Origin: Phallusia mammillata
Lineage: Eukaryota; Chordata; Ascidiacea; Phlebobranchia; Ascidiidae
Direction of reading: 5' to 3'
Assembly: GCA_003260075.1 (NCBI GenBank)
Contig: QLIY01000216.1
Location: forward strand, 44,098-108,097
Length of the DNA stretch: 64,000 nucleotides
The position numbers and the translations under genes were made by a program. This document shows positions 50,755 to 63,098 of the stretch, one piece after another (position 1 is the first letter of the stretch; every line of letters begins with the position of its first letter). The notes under the pieces are model-generated. The model searched no databases. It was not told the origin of the DNA and was given only the letters and a program-made list of their open reading frames with translations.

Positions 50755-53216
50755 GTAATGATTAGTCGGTTAATATTGGTGTGTAATAACATTAAAAAAT
50801 ACTTTCTGCTATATACTTATGTTACAAAATGCCACGAGGTCAAAGGTCAAATTTGCGATGAACTATATGACGGAAAAATGGTTCATTTACTTATTTGATT
50901 GAATTGGGCGGCCTGTGCCTATCTTATGGTTACAGCTATAGATAAGCATGTATGTAACTTGAAAGCAGCTCCACTTGTTCTTGTTGTTGTTTTTTATCTT
51001 GTACATGTTGGCTATGTCCAACAGATAAAAACCTTAAACGGTGTTCTTGTTGAACTTAGCGTGGGTGGAAATAGAGTAAGGTTTTCGAAATATTGAGCAA
51101 AAAAGGAACATAGCGTGTCTTCGAAAACATGTTTCAAGTTAGATTGGGGTAAATTGCTCAAAATTTTGTAATGGCGTACTTTAAAAGTCACTGTGTAGGA
51201 AATCTGGCGACGGTTCTGATGGTTTGTGGTCTGGCACAATTTTTCTTTTCAATCTCGCTTGACTTAAAATCCCAGTGGCTTTTAGGTACACGAAACTGTG
51301 CCAAACTAAGCCCCCCCCCCTAGATTGGGGTAAATTGCTCAAAATTTTGTAATGGCGTACTTTAAAAGCCACTGTGTAGGAAATCTGGCGACGGTTCTGA
51401 TGGTTTGTGGTCAGCACAATTTTTCTTTTCAATCTGGCTTGACTTGAAATTCCAGTGACGTTTTACGTATACGATAAAAAACTGTGCCAATCTCAATCAC
51501 TTGACTTTAAACAAAACATGCAACCAGACATTCCATCACCCTAAAATGACGATCCATAATTTGCCTAAGGCCGGTTCGTTCTCCTGAAAGTTCAGTTGGT
51601 CAATTCTATGCACTGCAAACTATTGTGGCCCCCCCCCCCATCCATAATTTGCCTAAGGCCGGTTCGTTCTCCTGAAAGTTCAGTTGGCCAATCTATGTAA
51701 AAAAAACTTTTGTGTGGTTTCACACATGTCACACATCAGATCAAGTTGTTTTCTGTTTATTGATTTGACAGTGGTGGCAATGCGAAACAATAAATATAAA
51801 CGGCAAAAAGCACGCAAGCGAAAAAAGTGCACATCGTACGTATAGTGTAAGTTAATTGAAAAATAATACGTTGATAAAAAAGGTTGCACCCTCCCCCCCC
51901 CCGCAAAAAGCACGCAAGCGAAAAAAGTGCACATCGTACGTATAGTGTAAAGTTAATTGAAAAAGAACATGTTGAAAAAACAGGTTGCACCCCAGGACAC
52001 TAAAGAACATTTCACTCTTACAAGAATTTACCACTTTTTGCAACGTTCTTTATTCTTAAAAATGTGTGGTATTTTGTGAAATATTTTAACTGTTTTCATA
52101 TTTCAGAAAAAAAATGCTCAAAAATCGGTAAAGTGAATTAGTGTAATACTTAATGTGGATTGAATGGATCCCCCCCCCCTGGTATTTTGTGAAATATTTT
52201 AACTGTTTTCATATTTCAGAAAAAAAAGGCTAAAAAATCGATAAAGTGAATTAGTGTAATACCTAATGTGGATTGAATGGACAGCAACAGTGGTTAAACA
52301 GAGCGATTTATATATTGTTTTCTGTGTAAGAAAATTTTTGAATGAATATGTTTGTCAAGCAAATTTTGCTACGCACAGCGTTAACTTTGCTTTACTTGCT
52401 TCGAAACAATGATGGATTTGACGCACAGAAAAAGCTGCTTAAAATTTAATATATTTATGCAACATAGAGAAAGCGGACTCTGCAATAATGCGAAAATGGC
52501 TATGCGTCCAACGGGTAACTTTATTTTCGAGGCTGTTGAGACCAGTTATTAAAAAAATCTCAAGAGTACCTTTGAAATGGTTACATCGCTCTGGGTGGAT
52601 TACAATTCTGACAGACCGCCCATGCGAATTAAGTTATCTGGCACTTGTGCTAGGAAAAATGCTGCGTTTGTGATTACGCCTTAAAACCAATTGCGAAGCA
52701 GCAAAGCTGTTTTATTCTTTGCTTTGTACGACATTTTTAAGTCAGGGCTTGAATCATACACTAAAACGATTTAAAACTTTTCGTTTGAGCACAGTGTATT
52801 TTGCACCTACAAAAGGGACAGCGCGGTCATGTGTATAGCTATTGGTAAACATCAAACAATAATTTTGCCATAATTAATATAATCATTGTACCTTCGAAAT
52901 GTCGTTCATCGTGAAATGGAAATAACTTGACAGTTGTACAGCAGCTATAATACAGTGATACATCAGATAGCAACTGTCCCGATCATCGGCGCCTTGCATT
53001 GCGAGTTAGAGGAAAACCGATTAGCGGTATTTCAACCATAACCTCTTCATTTGTTATGTGCACATGCCCAAATGTCATGGAACCCTTTCCCTGTAAACAG
53101 TCGCAGCCGTTATCAGATAGTAGCACCGTCTGTGGTTCCTCGTCTCCTAGCCATTACGACCTTTTCTGACCGAATGAATTTTTTGGCACAGTGTCAAAGC
53201 CGTTTGCCGATCGATA
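50755..53216. other. Intergenic DNA with four poly-C-joined duplicates
   Basis: Joins at 51311-51320, 51629-51639, 51893-51902 and 52170-52179, each followed by a diverged restart of sequence 60-180 bp upstream. I see no gene. The GC-richer stretch 53000-53160 may be the 3' flank of the minus-strand gene. Confidence 0.5.
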
Positions 53217-55330
53217 TCAAATAAAGAGCGAACAAGTCGTATTGAGCTTTACCCAATCGTCGCACAGGTAATGCCTGCCAACTGGGTCCAAAAGGTGGCA
53301 ATTGTTGAACTTGTTGCGGCCTGCGACCTGCATCTTGCGTTCACTGATGGTAAAGAGAACCTTGTGGCGGCGTTTCACTGTCTTGCATTCCCCAGACGGG
53401 TTCATCTTCACATATGCGGGTCGATTGTACCGGCATTCGCCCAGAAAAAAGTACTGACTCATGCCGGGGTGGGAAATGAGACGCACAACTAGACCTGATA
53501 CGTGTTCGGCTGTGCGTGGGTTATGAAGCTGCGTAAAAAAATAAAGATTATTTTGTGATTACAGTATCCAAAGATCAAGTGTAATGAATAGGGCCCTTTT
53601 ACATATATATTATACGTAAACTCTTTAATGAAGACTTTGTAAACCGTTTTGTTTAAGATACTTATATTTCACCTTTAGTATCCCTTTGGAATGGAAAATG
53701 TTATCAATTTAAATATATACGGCTTGTTTTTGTGCTTAAAACAGTGAAGGTATTTTTTAAGTAACCATGACGGAGTGATAGCGTGTACGTTGCTATTTTG
53801 ACAAACTTCTTTTTATTTTCTGGTGTTAATGATTTAGCGAAATAGTCTTTAATTCTGTCTCAGTTTCTTGTTTTTTGGTTGGAAAATTTCGGAAAAAGCC
53901 AAAACGTCAACGATTTAATCTTTGGGAAAATACGTATCCGCAAATTTGAGGCTAAACCACCCGTCTTTTAAACGTGATAATAAGTAATGGAACAAACAAC
54001 TAACCTTAATGTTTGTCGGACATACTTCGCGCTTTCCTTTGTTTTGAAGTTGTCCCTGGTAACTTCTTACAACCGGACCCCTTGTGACATCCTCATCCTG
54101 TTCTTTGGAAATGTTGACCGCCGCTGCCCGTGCGGCCGTGTCGTTCATAAAGCGACTTTTTTGCACCGACGTTAACATGTCCATCCAAGAAAATTTGACT
54201 CTCTGCAAAGAAAACAGGTTATAAGTACACTGACGTTTTTGTATCGTAAATAGCTACATTTGGCCCACTGGAATACTGAACAAGGCTTAACATGGTGTGT
54301 TGGGAGATTATACACAAAATGGTGTGTTGAAAGATTAGACTTAAAAATAGTATGTTGGGATGTTTTCATACCACATTACATAACGAGGATGTATGAAAAT
54401 CGTTTTGCAAGTAAGGTATCAACACTTTTTCTCTTGGTGAACCCGCTAAACCAGTTCGTACCATTGGTGTATTACTTCAAGCACAATTTACCCAACAGCG
54501 TTATAAGCTATATAACAGCCATGCATTTTCTTGCAGCGCTCCCTTTTTGTGTACATCATCAACATTAGTGATTTGGAAGACGCACAATCTTTCGCCTTGG
54601 GCATGTCACCGTGCCTAGCGCTATCTTCGTTAATGCCCCAGCTTTGTTATTTGTTTAGAAGTCACGCGGTTAAGGAAGAGCTCTTCGAAACGATCGACTC
54701 TGTCAAATCTTCGCGTGCAAGCTCAAAACGTGCGATTCGTTAAAACCACCACATTTTTGCGCTAGAGAATGAATCATTTTTTGATTAAACCTACGACTTG
54801 TGGCCTTTACCGTAATTCTGAACTCTTTGAAATTGCCCTGTGTGGTTATTCGAAAACGGGTTAAAAATGAATTACACGCTCTCCATATACCAAATCTCGT
54901 AGTTTCTAATACCAGCGACCCCCAAAGAGTTCAAAGAGGGTGGAAAAACTCATATGGCATTAGCTGTTGACCAATTTCCCAGAACAACGTGAATCACCTT
55001 ATTCAAATAGAATGAGGACCGTAATAAAATGCGTCATAATACGCAAATGCTATTCACCTCGGTCACCGGCGAGGGGACACAATGATAATCGAAGAAGAAC
55101 AGACTAAGATCACTCGCTCTGCAGTTGTTCCTATCCAGGCAGGCGTTGCATAGCATTAGTCCGCCAATGCTGTCCCATTCAGCCGCGCAGTGTTTTAAGC
55201 AAACCATGCACTGAGAGTTCTGCTGACCGCTTGCCACGAGACAACAAAACACAGAAACTATCGTCACTGCGTATCTAATGCTGAGGTTCCCTGCAAACCG
55301 CAATGGAACCCGCGTCTTTCGCAATTCCAT
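53217..55330 (-). CDS. Secreted Cys-rich protein, gene A (unrecognised family)
   Basis: Three exons on the minus strand: 55330-55058, 54202-54026, 53528-53217; all phase 0; 253 residues plus TGA. The N-terminus MELRKTRVPLRFAGNLSIRY precedes a hydrophobic segment AVTIVSVFCCLVASG, a probable signal peptide. A Cys-dense block follows (CMVCLKHCAAEWDSIGGLML, CNACLDRNNC). Exon 2 is hydrophilic with a dibasic KR (NKGKRE). Exon 3 carries LVVRLISHPGMSQYFFLGEC and GECKTVKRRHKVLF plus four more Cys in all. The C-terminal part resembles gene B (59610-63098) in the pattern VRL-x(6-8)-Q-x-F-x-x-G-x-C and C-x-TVK-x-RH-x-x-L. I do not recognise the family; a secreted ligand or hormone-like protein is a guess. 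A possible plus-strand exon lies in its first intron. Confidence 0.65.
54537..54743 (+). CDS. Candidate terminal exon of an unknown + strand gene
   Basis: A strong acceptor TTTTCTTGCAG opens a 68-codon frame to TAA: RSLFVYIINISDLEDAQSFA, a hydrophobic stretch (MSPCLALSSLMPQLCYLF), then RSHAVKEELF and a Ser/Lys-rich end. It resembles the last transmembrane helix and tail of a seven-helix receptor, but this is impressionistic. It lies inside the first intron of gene A on the other strand. Confidence 0.35.
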   Translation, partial: RSLFVYIINISDLEDAQSFALGMSPCLALSSLMPQLCYLFRSHAVKEELFETIDSVKSSRASSKRAIR

Positions 55331-55385
55331 ATCTTCTCGAATCACTGTCACTGCGCAAGGATGCTGCGCGCGTTTAGGGTCGTTC

Positions 55386-55703
55386 TCATTGCAGCCTTAA
55401 CGATGTGACCCTAGTTTTCTGCAAAAAGACATTGTCAGATAAGATGTCAGGAAATTTCAATTGTTTTAGCCAAGACATTATGACTTTACTGGACTTTTTG
55501 CACCTTGCTCTTATCGAAGTCGTACACTGGTTTATCTCCTGAGCAAAAACTGAGTTTAACTTAACGGACAATCCCGCAGCAATGCACTGGGTGACCGAAT
55601 CATTCGGCTTACCGCATAAACTTTCGACTAATAATCGCTCGTATACACCCAGATTATCCAGCTCTTTCTGTGACAGGCACCAATTAAGAATTTGTGACGG
55701 CTG
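55386..55703 (-). CDS. Candidate Cys-containing exon upstream of gene A
   Basis: Acceptor GAGCTTTTGCAG followed by PSQILNWCLSQKELDNLGVY, LLVESLCGKPNDSVTQC, AQEINQCTTSIRARC and an end at TGA. The regular Cys spacing suggests a secreted helical protein. It ends only about 55 bp before gene A's start codon, so it is either the last exon of a neighbouring gene or an unrecognised part of gene A's transcript. Its upstream exons are not found. Confidence 0.35.
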   Translation of the reverse strand, partial: QPSQILNWCLSQKELDNLGVYERLLVESLCGKPNDSVTQCIAAGLSVKLNSVFAQEINQCTTSIRARCKKSSKVIMSWLKQLKFPDILSDNVFLQKTRVTSLRLQ

Positions 55704-56382
55704 CAAAAGCTCGTGCCAAATTTAAAGCATTTCGACCCATTTTAACACCGATTCGAAACCCAAATTAAACAATTGTTTTTTATCTGGTAAACGGTGAAAT
55801 CTGTTCTTCAAAGTGATTTGTCTGACAAAGTTATCTCAAACAGAGTGTAACTTGTTTACGTTACAAAAATGGCACATCTTTGCAATGCAAACAATACACA
55901 TTCGAATTTCCAAAATTCAAGCAGATATTATCCTATTGAAATTGGTAGTTGGCTGATTGGTGCCTTGCATTATCAAGCGATTTTGAAAATATTGTTGTTG
56001 AACTGGTCTGTACAATTTTAACCACCCCACACGAATTTTTGATAAGCATTCTCTAGCAGCGGTTAAGTTTTAATTGCATGTAATTTCACAACATTGACTA
56101 TTAATTTAATCAGCCCTTTAGCAAATGCCATATCGACAACTTTACACTTCTGCCATGTTCCAAATAACACTACTGAAAACTGTTGACAGTCCTAAAACAA
56201 AACTATAAGTGTAAACAGACTTGGATGTACCACGTTGTAGCATGAGTTACAGCGACAATTATAGCCTTTGTTTATCCCTGTACTGAACTGTACTCGCTAA
56301 TAACCTTACCTTACACACTGCAGAAATGCGGTGCTAATCACCAATCCTATAAGTAACCGAATCGCATAGCAAGTTTATTTGG

Positions 56383-56390
56383 TATATAAA
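56383..56390 (+). promoter_or_regulatory. Possible TATA box
   Basis: TATATAAA, 42 bp upstream of the ATG at 56425, a spacing that fits a short-leader transcript. Confidence 0.3.
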
Positions 56391-56424
56391 ACTTCCAGTT
56401 ACTTCTCCTCAAGGACTTTCGCTA

Positions 56425-56511
56425 ATGTCGCTTCTACACGCCTTAAGACGAGCCACGACCATTATAGTTCTGATATGCGGACCTCTGTGCTCTCGCTTTC
56501 TCACTTGTACG
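56425..56511 (+). CDS. Possible first exon encoding a signal peptide
   Basis: MSLLHALRRATTIIVLICGP then LCSRFLTC: basic start, hydrophobic core and small residues. A GTGATT follows that could be a donor. No downstream exon was identified, so this is weak. Confidence 0.2.
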
Positions 56512-58430
56512 TGATTAAGCGGAATTATCGATTTTCCGAATTTCGTTTTTGAGGTTCGCCACGTCGCGTAATCGCATTCTTTCTCGCTTAATCGCGTTTA
56601 CTCCACGACACAACTGCCCACCAACATCCGTATAGCGACACGGGTGTGGGTTTTTTCTCGGACATCCACTGCAAAGTTGTATTTTGTAACGCCCAGACTC
56701 TAACTGTTTTCTACCCTAAGAATTTAGCGTCAATCTGCTGCTTCACAAAGTGCTACATTGCTCATATAGTAATTCAAAAGTTCCTCGGTATTTAGGGCAA
56801 TGTGCTCATCTCGCGGTTAACCTAAAAGCTATTTGAGACTCCTTGATCTCGCTCGGCTCTCAGTGATTCAACATGGCGTATAAACAGCGCGAGATTTTTG
56901 CCGATTTATCACGCAGGTGTTTACGATACCCTGACAAATCTGCTCTGGAAAGTTGAACGGATTATCCCACCTGTACACAAGCAGAGTTGTTTTATGTGGC
57001 TTACAAACCTTTTAAAATCGCCTTACCCCACCACAACTATTCGTCGCCGTCATCTGGGTCATTTGTGAGTGTTTTTTTGGCTTAAAACTATACAGAATTA
57101 TTGGTTGGCGGTGTTCGTAAGATTTTAATGCTTTGCGCCTCGGGGATAGCTGCAGTCTACTCGATTTTCGGTGAATCAGTAAAACCAAGGTTAAGAAGTA
57201 TACCCAAACGTCCCGAAGTCGGGTGACCTAAATGCATTATTGCGGATAATACAGATACCAGACGGAACCAATTTCCGATCAGAATCTTTATCACCCAGTT
57301 AACGCTTCTTGCGCTTTATACCGATTTACGTCATCTTGCGTCATAAGTGAAGGTATTAAAAGCACGTTATAAGAGGCGTTGCATTTTGATTGCCTTTGAT
57401 GACACGTGGTGCACGCAATTGTGACGTTTACCTATTTCCCTTTCGTGAACAAATGAATACGGAAAACGTTAACTTCAACGGCAATGCGTCTTCTCACGCT
57501 TAACCCCATTCTAAAGGTATTCGCTTGCCTGAAACATCTCCGAAAGAGCCTAAAGTGTTATTATCCGGGCATATCCGAGAATCATAAACTTTCTAGCACG
57601 TTTGGAAATGTCGCACAGCCGGTTTTGGGACGATTTTTGACCCTAAAGCGAAGATGCACGGACGCGATAAGTGTATCGTTGGCGCATAGGGCATTTTCAC
57701 GAGTATGCAAAGCGCAACGTTTGGACGAGCAAACGACCACGACTTTGACAGATAACGGCTTAGCTTGTTTATTTTTGTTACTTATCGTTTTTTCATATTT
57801 TACTTCGGTTGCTGGTCAAAGCGTTTCGTGTTTACGTACATTTAACATTTTTAAGTCATACTATCTGCTATGCATCCAGCCAAAAGCAAACGTCTGTTTT
57901 CTTATCTCAACTGTCCCTTACGCCACCCTTGCCTAAGCGCAATGTCGAGCAGACGAAAAATACCTATTACCGAATGACTTGGCATACCTGGACGTATTAA
58001 AGACTTGTTTCGATAAGATGGTATCGTGGCAACAAATTTGTGCCTCGTCAGATAATCTATACGCCGTCGCTGCATTGATTTAATTGGGGATGATCAGTTA
58101 TGGGGCCACAGTGCCCATTAGTCAGAGAAGTGCGCATAGGCGTGAGATATTTATAGTACAAAATTCATAAGTATCGTGTTTTATACGATACGATGTGTAC
58201 AACTTTGCAGACAGACTTTTATGCTGTTAATACTGATGAAAATCGTAGATAAATTTTGATAGATAAACTTGACTTGCCCGCGGGGTTATTTTGCGAAGGG
58301 GTTCAAAAACGCAAAAGATGTCAACATACATACACGCGTGGTACTGAACGATACCTAACATGTCCTTGCAGTTTAAACACACGTGGTTGCCCGTGGTTGC
58401 CTTTTCGACTTTTCTCGGCAACTAAAGTAA

Positions 58431-58605
58431 CGAGATAAACTAACGGCATTGAACCACAGCGTCACATTTTGACATTTTGTCGGCTTCCAACGACGAGCAC
58501 TGACTTTCACTGAACTTCCGTTCGTCTTTCTGGCAGGCAGCAATTCCTTGTCGGTGCTTGCAACTGTACAGTGCCAATTAGTGGCGTACACAGTCATAAA
58601 CAGAC
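58431..58605 (-). CDS. Possible orphan exon
   Basis: The minus-strand frame FMTVYATNWHCTVASTDKEL and ARRWKPTKCQNVTLWFNA ends at a GTTAGT donor. It has two Cys and is in the same orientation as genes A and B, between them. It may belong to another member of the secreted family or to the 55386-55703 exon's gene. Confidence 0.2.
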
Positions 58606-59609
58606 CTGGAATCCACGATCTGCCGTCTTAAATGCTCGCACCTAACCGCAAGCAGCTACCAGCCCTTCGGATCTGCGAAAAAAAGCGCGAGACCGACCTC
58701 TGAGTCGACGACGGCAATCGGCCTGAAGCAGAGTTTACACGTGAAAAAAGTCTGCGGATTCGCGTGCTTTCAAGTACAACACAGTTTTTAGAGATGCGAT
58801 AAAGACACGCCTTGATTCAGTGTACTCCCTGTATTAGTTAAACGAGTCTTTTATTTCTTGAAACTGATTTTTTTATCTCTCGAGTTTGAATTTAGCTAAT
58901 CTCTTGCGTTTATAACCAATTCTCCTTAAAATTGGCGTAAAATTAAACGAGTGTAACGGCAATGCGAAAACAAAGGTTGAACCCTATACGCTATCAAAAA
59001 AAGAGAAAATTTTGTAAAACATTTATTCACGAAAAATATCATTTGGCTCAACAATAAAGTTTATTTCTCGTTTAAATAACCGAACAAAGTCTACAATACA
59101 CGAAAAATTTGTAAAATGCAAAAGAAACACAAAGTAAATAGTGTTTTATATTATTGTAAACATGAACGTTAACTTTACAGTGGCCTTTTTGCACTCGTGT
59201 GCTGTGTTGAAGACATCACGAATAGAATTTGAAGAAAAAAGCCAATATATAACCAATGTTAAAAAAATTATAAAATAATGTACCACGCACTCAATTTGAA
59301 TTGGCTTTAGGAAACAAGATAATTTAATTGGTAATTTTCTATTTGTCAAATAGCCCTTGCACCAAAAATCGATAGATTCGGTTGAAAGACCGCACCGTAT
59401 GGTTTTCACAAACCTTCAAGATCCTTAACAACGTCATTGACAATGTAGAATCGACAAAAAGTCCCAATATAAACCTTCTTACTTGAATATAAAAAATATA
59501 TGTACCAATCTATAAAGCAATTTCTCTTCAACAACTTCAAAGAATCACTCTTTTCACCCTACTCAATGTCTGTGGCGCAATCTGATTGGCAAAATGAAAA
59601 CATTTCGCT

Positions 59610-62600
59610 TTAGTTCCTCATAACCATCATTCGACACGGCCCAGGGAGATTCACTAACTTCCAGCATTCCGACCATTCACTAAGAGGGATCTTTTTGCAC
59701 AAATCCTTAGTCCCCGCTTGACTTGTCATGATGTAAACCAGTGCATGGTGTCGCTGTTTGACAGTCTGACAAGTCGAAGCATTGGTGTGGTAGCCGACTG
59801 GGGTGGACGATTTGCAGTAACCAACCTCAAAACGCTAAAATGAACACAGAATAAAACCAAAATGGCCTCATATGTCAGATTAATTTGCCTATGGTTGCCT
59901 TTTAAGCGACTTGCGGCTGAATGTTTTCGATCGTTCAGTTTTAAATCATACAATAAACCAGTCATTGTACCTTCTGCAGAAACAAATAATCATAATAGGA
60001 CGTAGATCAATATTTTTTGGAGAAGTGAAAGAATTTGAACAAACCAATTGAATCTTGGGACTAAGAATGGAAAATCATTTCCTAGAAACGAAATCAGTCC
60101 ATGAATATCGTGGAATTATATATTTTGCCTAATTGACTTTTTCAGTTCCTTATTCAAATAGAATCAAAAAGCGGACCAAAATGCGCTTTACGACTGTTCT
60201 AAAATTCGACGATGTCCTAGATCCAGAATATTTTGTGCTTGTGATATGGTGAGACGATTATAGCAGCATACTCGATGTGCATTTCTTACCTGCTTATGTT
60301 TCAACTTGACCAGTCTCACGTTTTGCGTGGTGCCATGCAGCACAGCTGTTTCGGGTTCCTCAATCTGCATAGAACAACAATTATAATTTAGTTAAACTTT
60401 TCACCACAGTTCATTGGCTCGTTAACTGCAGTCACCACGAGGAGATCACTTTCGCATGTAAGGTCAATCATCGTTTATTACATCGTCTTGTCCAATATTG
60501 CTTATAATGACCCCTGGTCAGCATGTTGATTAAATCACGACCTTCTTGTCCCCCAGGCGGTTTTCGAATTACCCAAAAGGCGACCCAGGGTCACAGGTCA
60601 ATAGGCTGTACTTCTTTACCAGGAATTATATATTCGTGCCTATGTCGAGACGTAACTCATGATATAGACTGGATATTTTTGGGAGCTAGTCGCCCGAGAT
60701 AGCAGTTTGAGAAAAAATGCTTAGTCACCGTCATGCATTTACCTCCACGAAACGGAAACTATTGGCTGATTGCATCATTATTTGTGTAAAGGTTGGCGAT
60801 GACGCGTGTGTTTTATAATGCATGTAATCGTTGCGTAATTGTATTCACTATGATTTGTCGTGATTTATAGTTTTTTCAAGACCCCAAGAACACATGGAAA
60901 TATATGCACGTTTCTTCGACACTATACTGGATGATAAATTTGTTGTCGAAATTTGTTTTTGGTGTTTTTGAAACAAGTTTATTTTACATTATTAGTCATC
61001 GGTTGCACAACTTTATTAATCTAAGGTTCCACGTAAAGTAACAGATGCGAAAGATCTCACACTTAAAGTCAAGTTGTAATTAGACGTTGTGTTTGTGAAG
61101 TCTCGTGTCGTGCGGATAACCTCAACGCTGTAAAACTTAACGGTTTCATGCGATAGATGGGAATCAACGAAAAATTCGCGCGAAAAAAACATAAAGCACC
61201 CCCCCCCCGACGTTGTGTTTGTGAAGTCTCGTGTCGTGCGGATAACCTCAACGCTGCAAAACTTAACGGTTTCATGCGATAGATGGGAATCAACGAAAAT
61301 TCCGCGCGAAAAAACATAAAACCCGTTGTTTAAAAATCTTGTTTCCAGTTCCCAAACACTGTGTATTGTTTAAATAGCACTCGAGTGGTGGTATTCGCAA
61401 GTCTGTAGACATGAGAGCTTATTATACACTTGATTGAACCCGTAATTAACCAATACAGCACACTTGCCAAGGCGTCCACAAAATTGTCTAATTAAGGAGT
61501 ATGTTGTGATTTTGGCTGTTGTTATACCATCGTCTGGGAAGTTTCGTACACAACTTCCAAGGGATTTTAATGTACAACCGGCTACTTACATAAGTTAATA
61601 CACTTAATCTCTTTGGGAGGAGTCATGTATCGGTAAGAGTGACAAGCTTAAATGGTTGGTGTTTTTTTCATCGTGGGAGGTTGTACGCAACATATATCGA
61701 AATCGTCTCGCTTTGCTGCGGTAAATATCGGCGAGTGGCGATTCCGCCATTTTGCAAACTTGCTTTTGGCGAGCGGAAAAAATTAGCCAATTCCGAACTA
61801 CCAACAAGTTGACGTATAGTGCTAAAACAGACACAAATTGAAAATCGCTTAATCTGCATAATAGGACCAAAAAATGGTGTATTTCATGGTTAAAAATGAT
61901 CGATTTTCAATAAAATTATATGACTTTGGCTTTTGAAGGTCCGCGCTTTCATGATACATGCATTTAAAAAATGTTTGTTCCATACGAAGCGTACAAAAAG
62001 TAGGCTACATTAACAGAATGAACACAAAACTTTAATGGTAAGAACTGGCTTGCTCTGTTGCACTTAAAAAAATAAAAAATGCGATTGTTCAACATAAACA
62101 TGAGACGCTAACCAGTCAGACTATTTAAAACTTTGGACAAGGTTGAACCGTGGCTAGTTATCCCCAAAGGGGTGATTTTACACATTGCAGGGGGGTAATT
62201 ACATTTATTTCTAGTTCTGTGGCGACATTTGTTTGGTGATTTTAGTTTCTTGAAAACGGGATTAAGATGGTTCATCTGGTTGTTTTGAGGGGTAACAATA
62301 TATTTTTTTTGTATGTATATTACTTTGCATAACGAAAAACACAGACTGATTAAGTGTACCGAAAACTTCAGTTTAGTATCTATTATCCGCAATGTAATCG
62401 TTTGTAATGAGCGCGCGAACACAGTCGTAATATTAAATGGGTTAAGAACCACTGCGTTAGAGGAATGTACTCGAAATTGTTGTGAAGCGTGAATCAACTA
62501 AGCGTCCTTCCTAGGTTACTGTGGTGCCATGGCATGTGTTTATATTATGACCAAGGTGACCGAGCGGATAAACGCTGTTAACACTGGGCCTTGTTAAATC

Positions 62601-63098
62601 TCGCCCATAACATCGGCGACATGCCTGTCTGCGCCGAAAGACGAAATTGTTTGCATACGATTCCACTAAACGGATTTTCGCGCAATTGCTCGCTTTAAAA
62701 CTCAATGATTACGTCAGGAGTCGCTTGTTGTGCCAAATCCGGTTTGATCTCCGTCGAGTGCGGTGGTTGCCACAAGTTTTTGTCGTTGTTTAGACCGCCT
62801 GACAATTTGACTTTGAATTCTTGGAAAATCGCCTTAAGTGACTAACACTGTACACAAGACCGAAAACCTTGCCCCATACCCTAAGGCGCGGTTTTAATTT
62901 ACAAACGTGTGCTTAAACCGGTGTCTTATATCTTATCTCTTCATGTTACGTGGCGTTACAAAGGTTATTCTCAAGACTCACCTGGTTTTCTGTGGCACAT
63001 GGGTTCACCCACCTTCCAGTACTAGTTGTCACGGGCATGGGGCATCCTCTTGCTACGAATACTAAGGCAGTCGCAAATAATAAGTTCTTTCTTAACAT
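59610..63098 (-). CDS. Secreted Cys-rich protein, gene B (paralog-like to gene A)
   Basis: Exons 63098-62982, 60364-60290 and 59834-59610; all phase 0; 138 residues plus TAA. MLRKNLLFATALVFVARG is a clear signal peptide, followed by CPMPVTTSTGRWVNPC. Exon 2 is ETAVLHGTTQNVRLVKLKHK; exon 3 is RFEVGYCKSSTPVGYHTNAS, TCQTVKQRHHALVY and four further residues at Cys, ending PCRMMVMRN. Splice sites are strong (TCTATGCAG, GTGAGT, GTAAGA, CATTTTAG). The last two exons align with gene A's last exon by the shared VRL..Q-F..G-C and C-TVK-RH-L patterns. A TATATATT (about 63221-63228) lies about 125 bp upstream of the ATG. The function is unknown; it is secreted and probably disulfide-bonded. The 2.6-kb first intron could hide another exon. 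Confidence 0.65.
60062..60165 (-). mobile_element. Diverged reverse copy of the hammerhead-containing element
   Basis: GACTAAGAATGGAAAAT...TTTCCTAG matches an end of the element at 44123. On the minus strand, CTGAAAAAGTC...GGCAAAATATATAATTCC is a decayed version of the hammerhead-like core. It ends in CTTATTCAAATAGAAT, also found at 42292 and 54998. It lies in the second intron of gene B. Confidence 0.45.
61081..61320. repeat. Poly-C-joined duplicate in gene B intron
   Basis: GACGTTGTGTTTGTGAAGTC (61083) restarts at 61209 after ten C (61199-61208) and matches for about 110 bp with a few differences. Confidence 0.75.

Larger units (their letters stand above)
55704..58372. other. Intergenic region with a possible promoter
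   Basis: No secure gene. A 150-codon + strand frame at 57484-57936 has a hydrophobic segment but no recognisable domain or convincing context. A TATA box at 56383 precedes a short signal-peptide-like frame (see the next entries). Confidence 0.3.

Noticed and set aside
53271..53492. 73-codon + strand frame
   Set aside because: It is the complement of gene A's last exon, which has better splice sites and Cys pattern on the minus strand.
62560..62620. tRNA-like stretch (GTGACCGAGCGGATAAACGC)
   Set aside because: It resembles a D-arm of a Leu/Ser tRNA, but no matching acceptor stem or T-arm follows.
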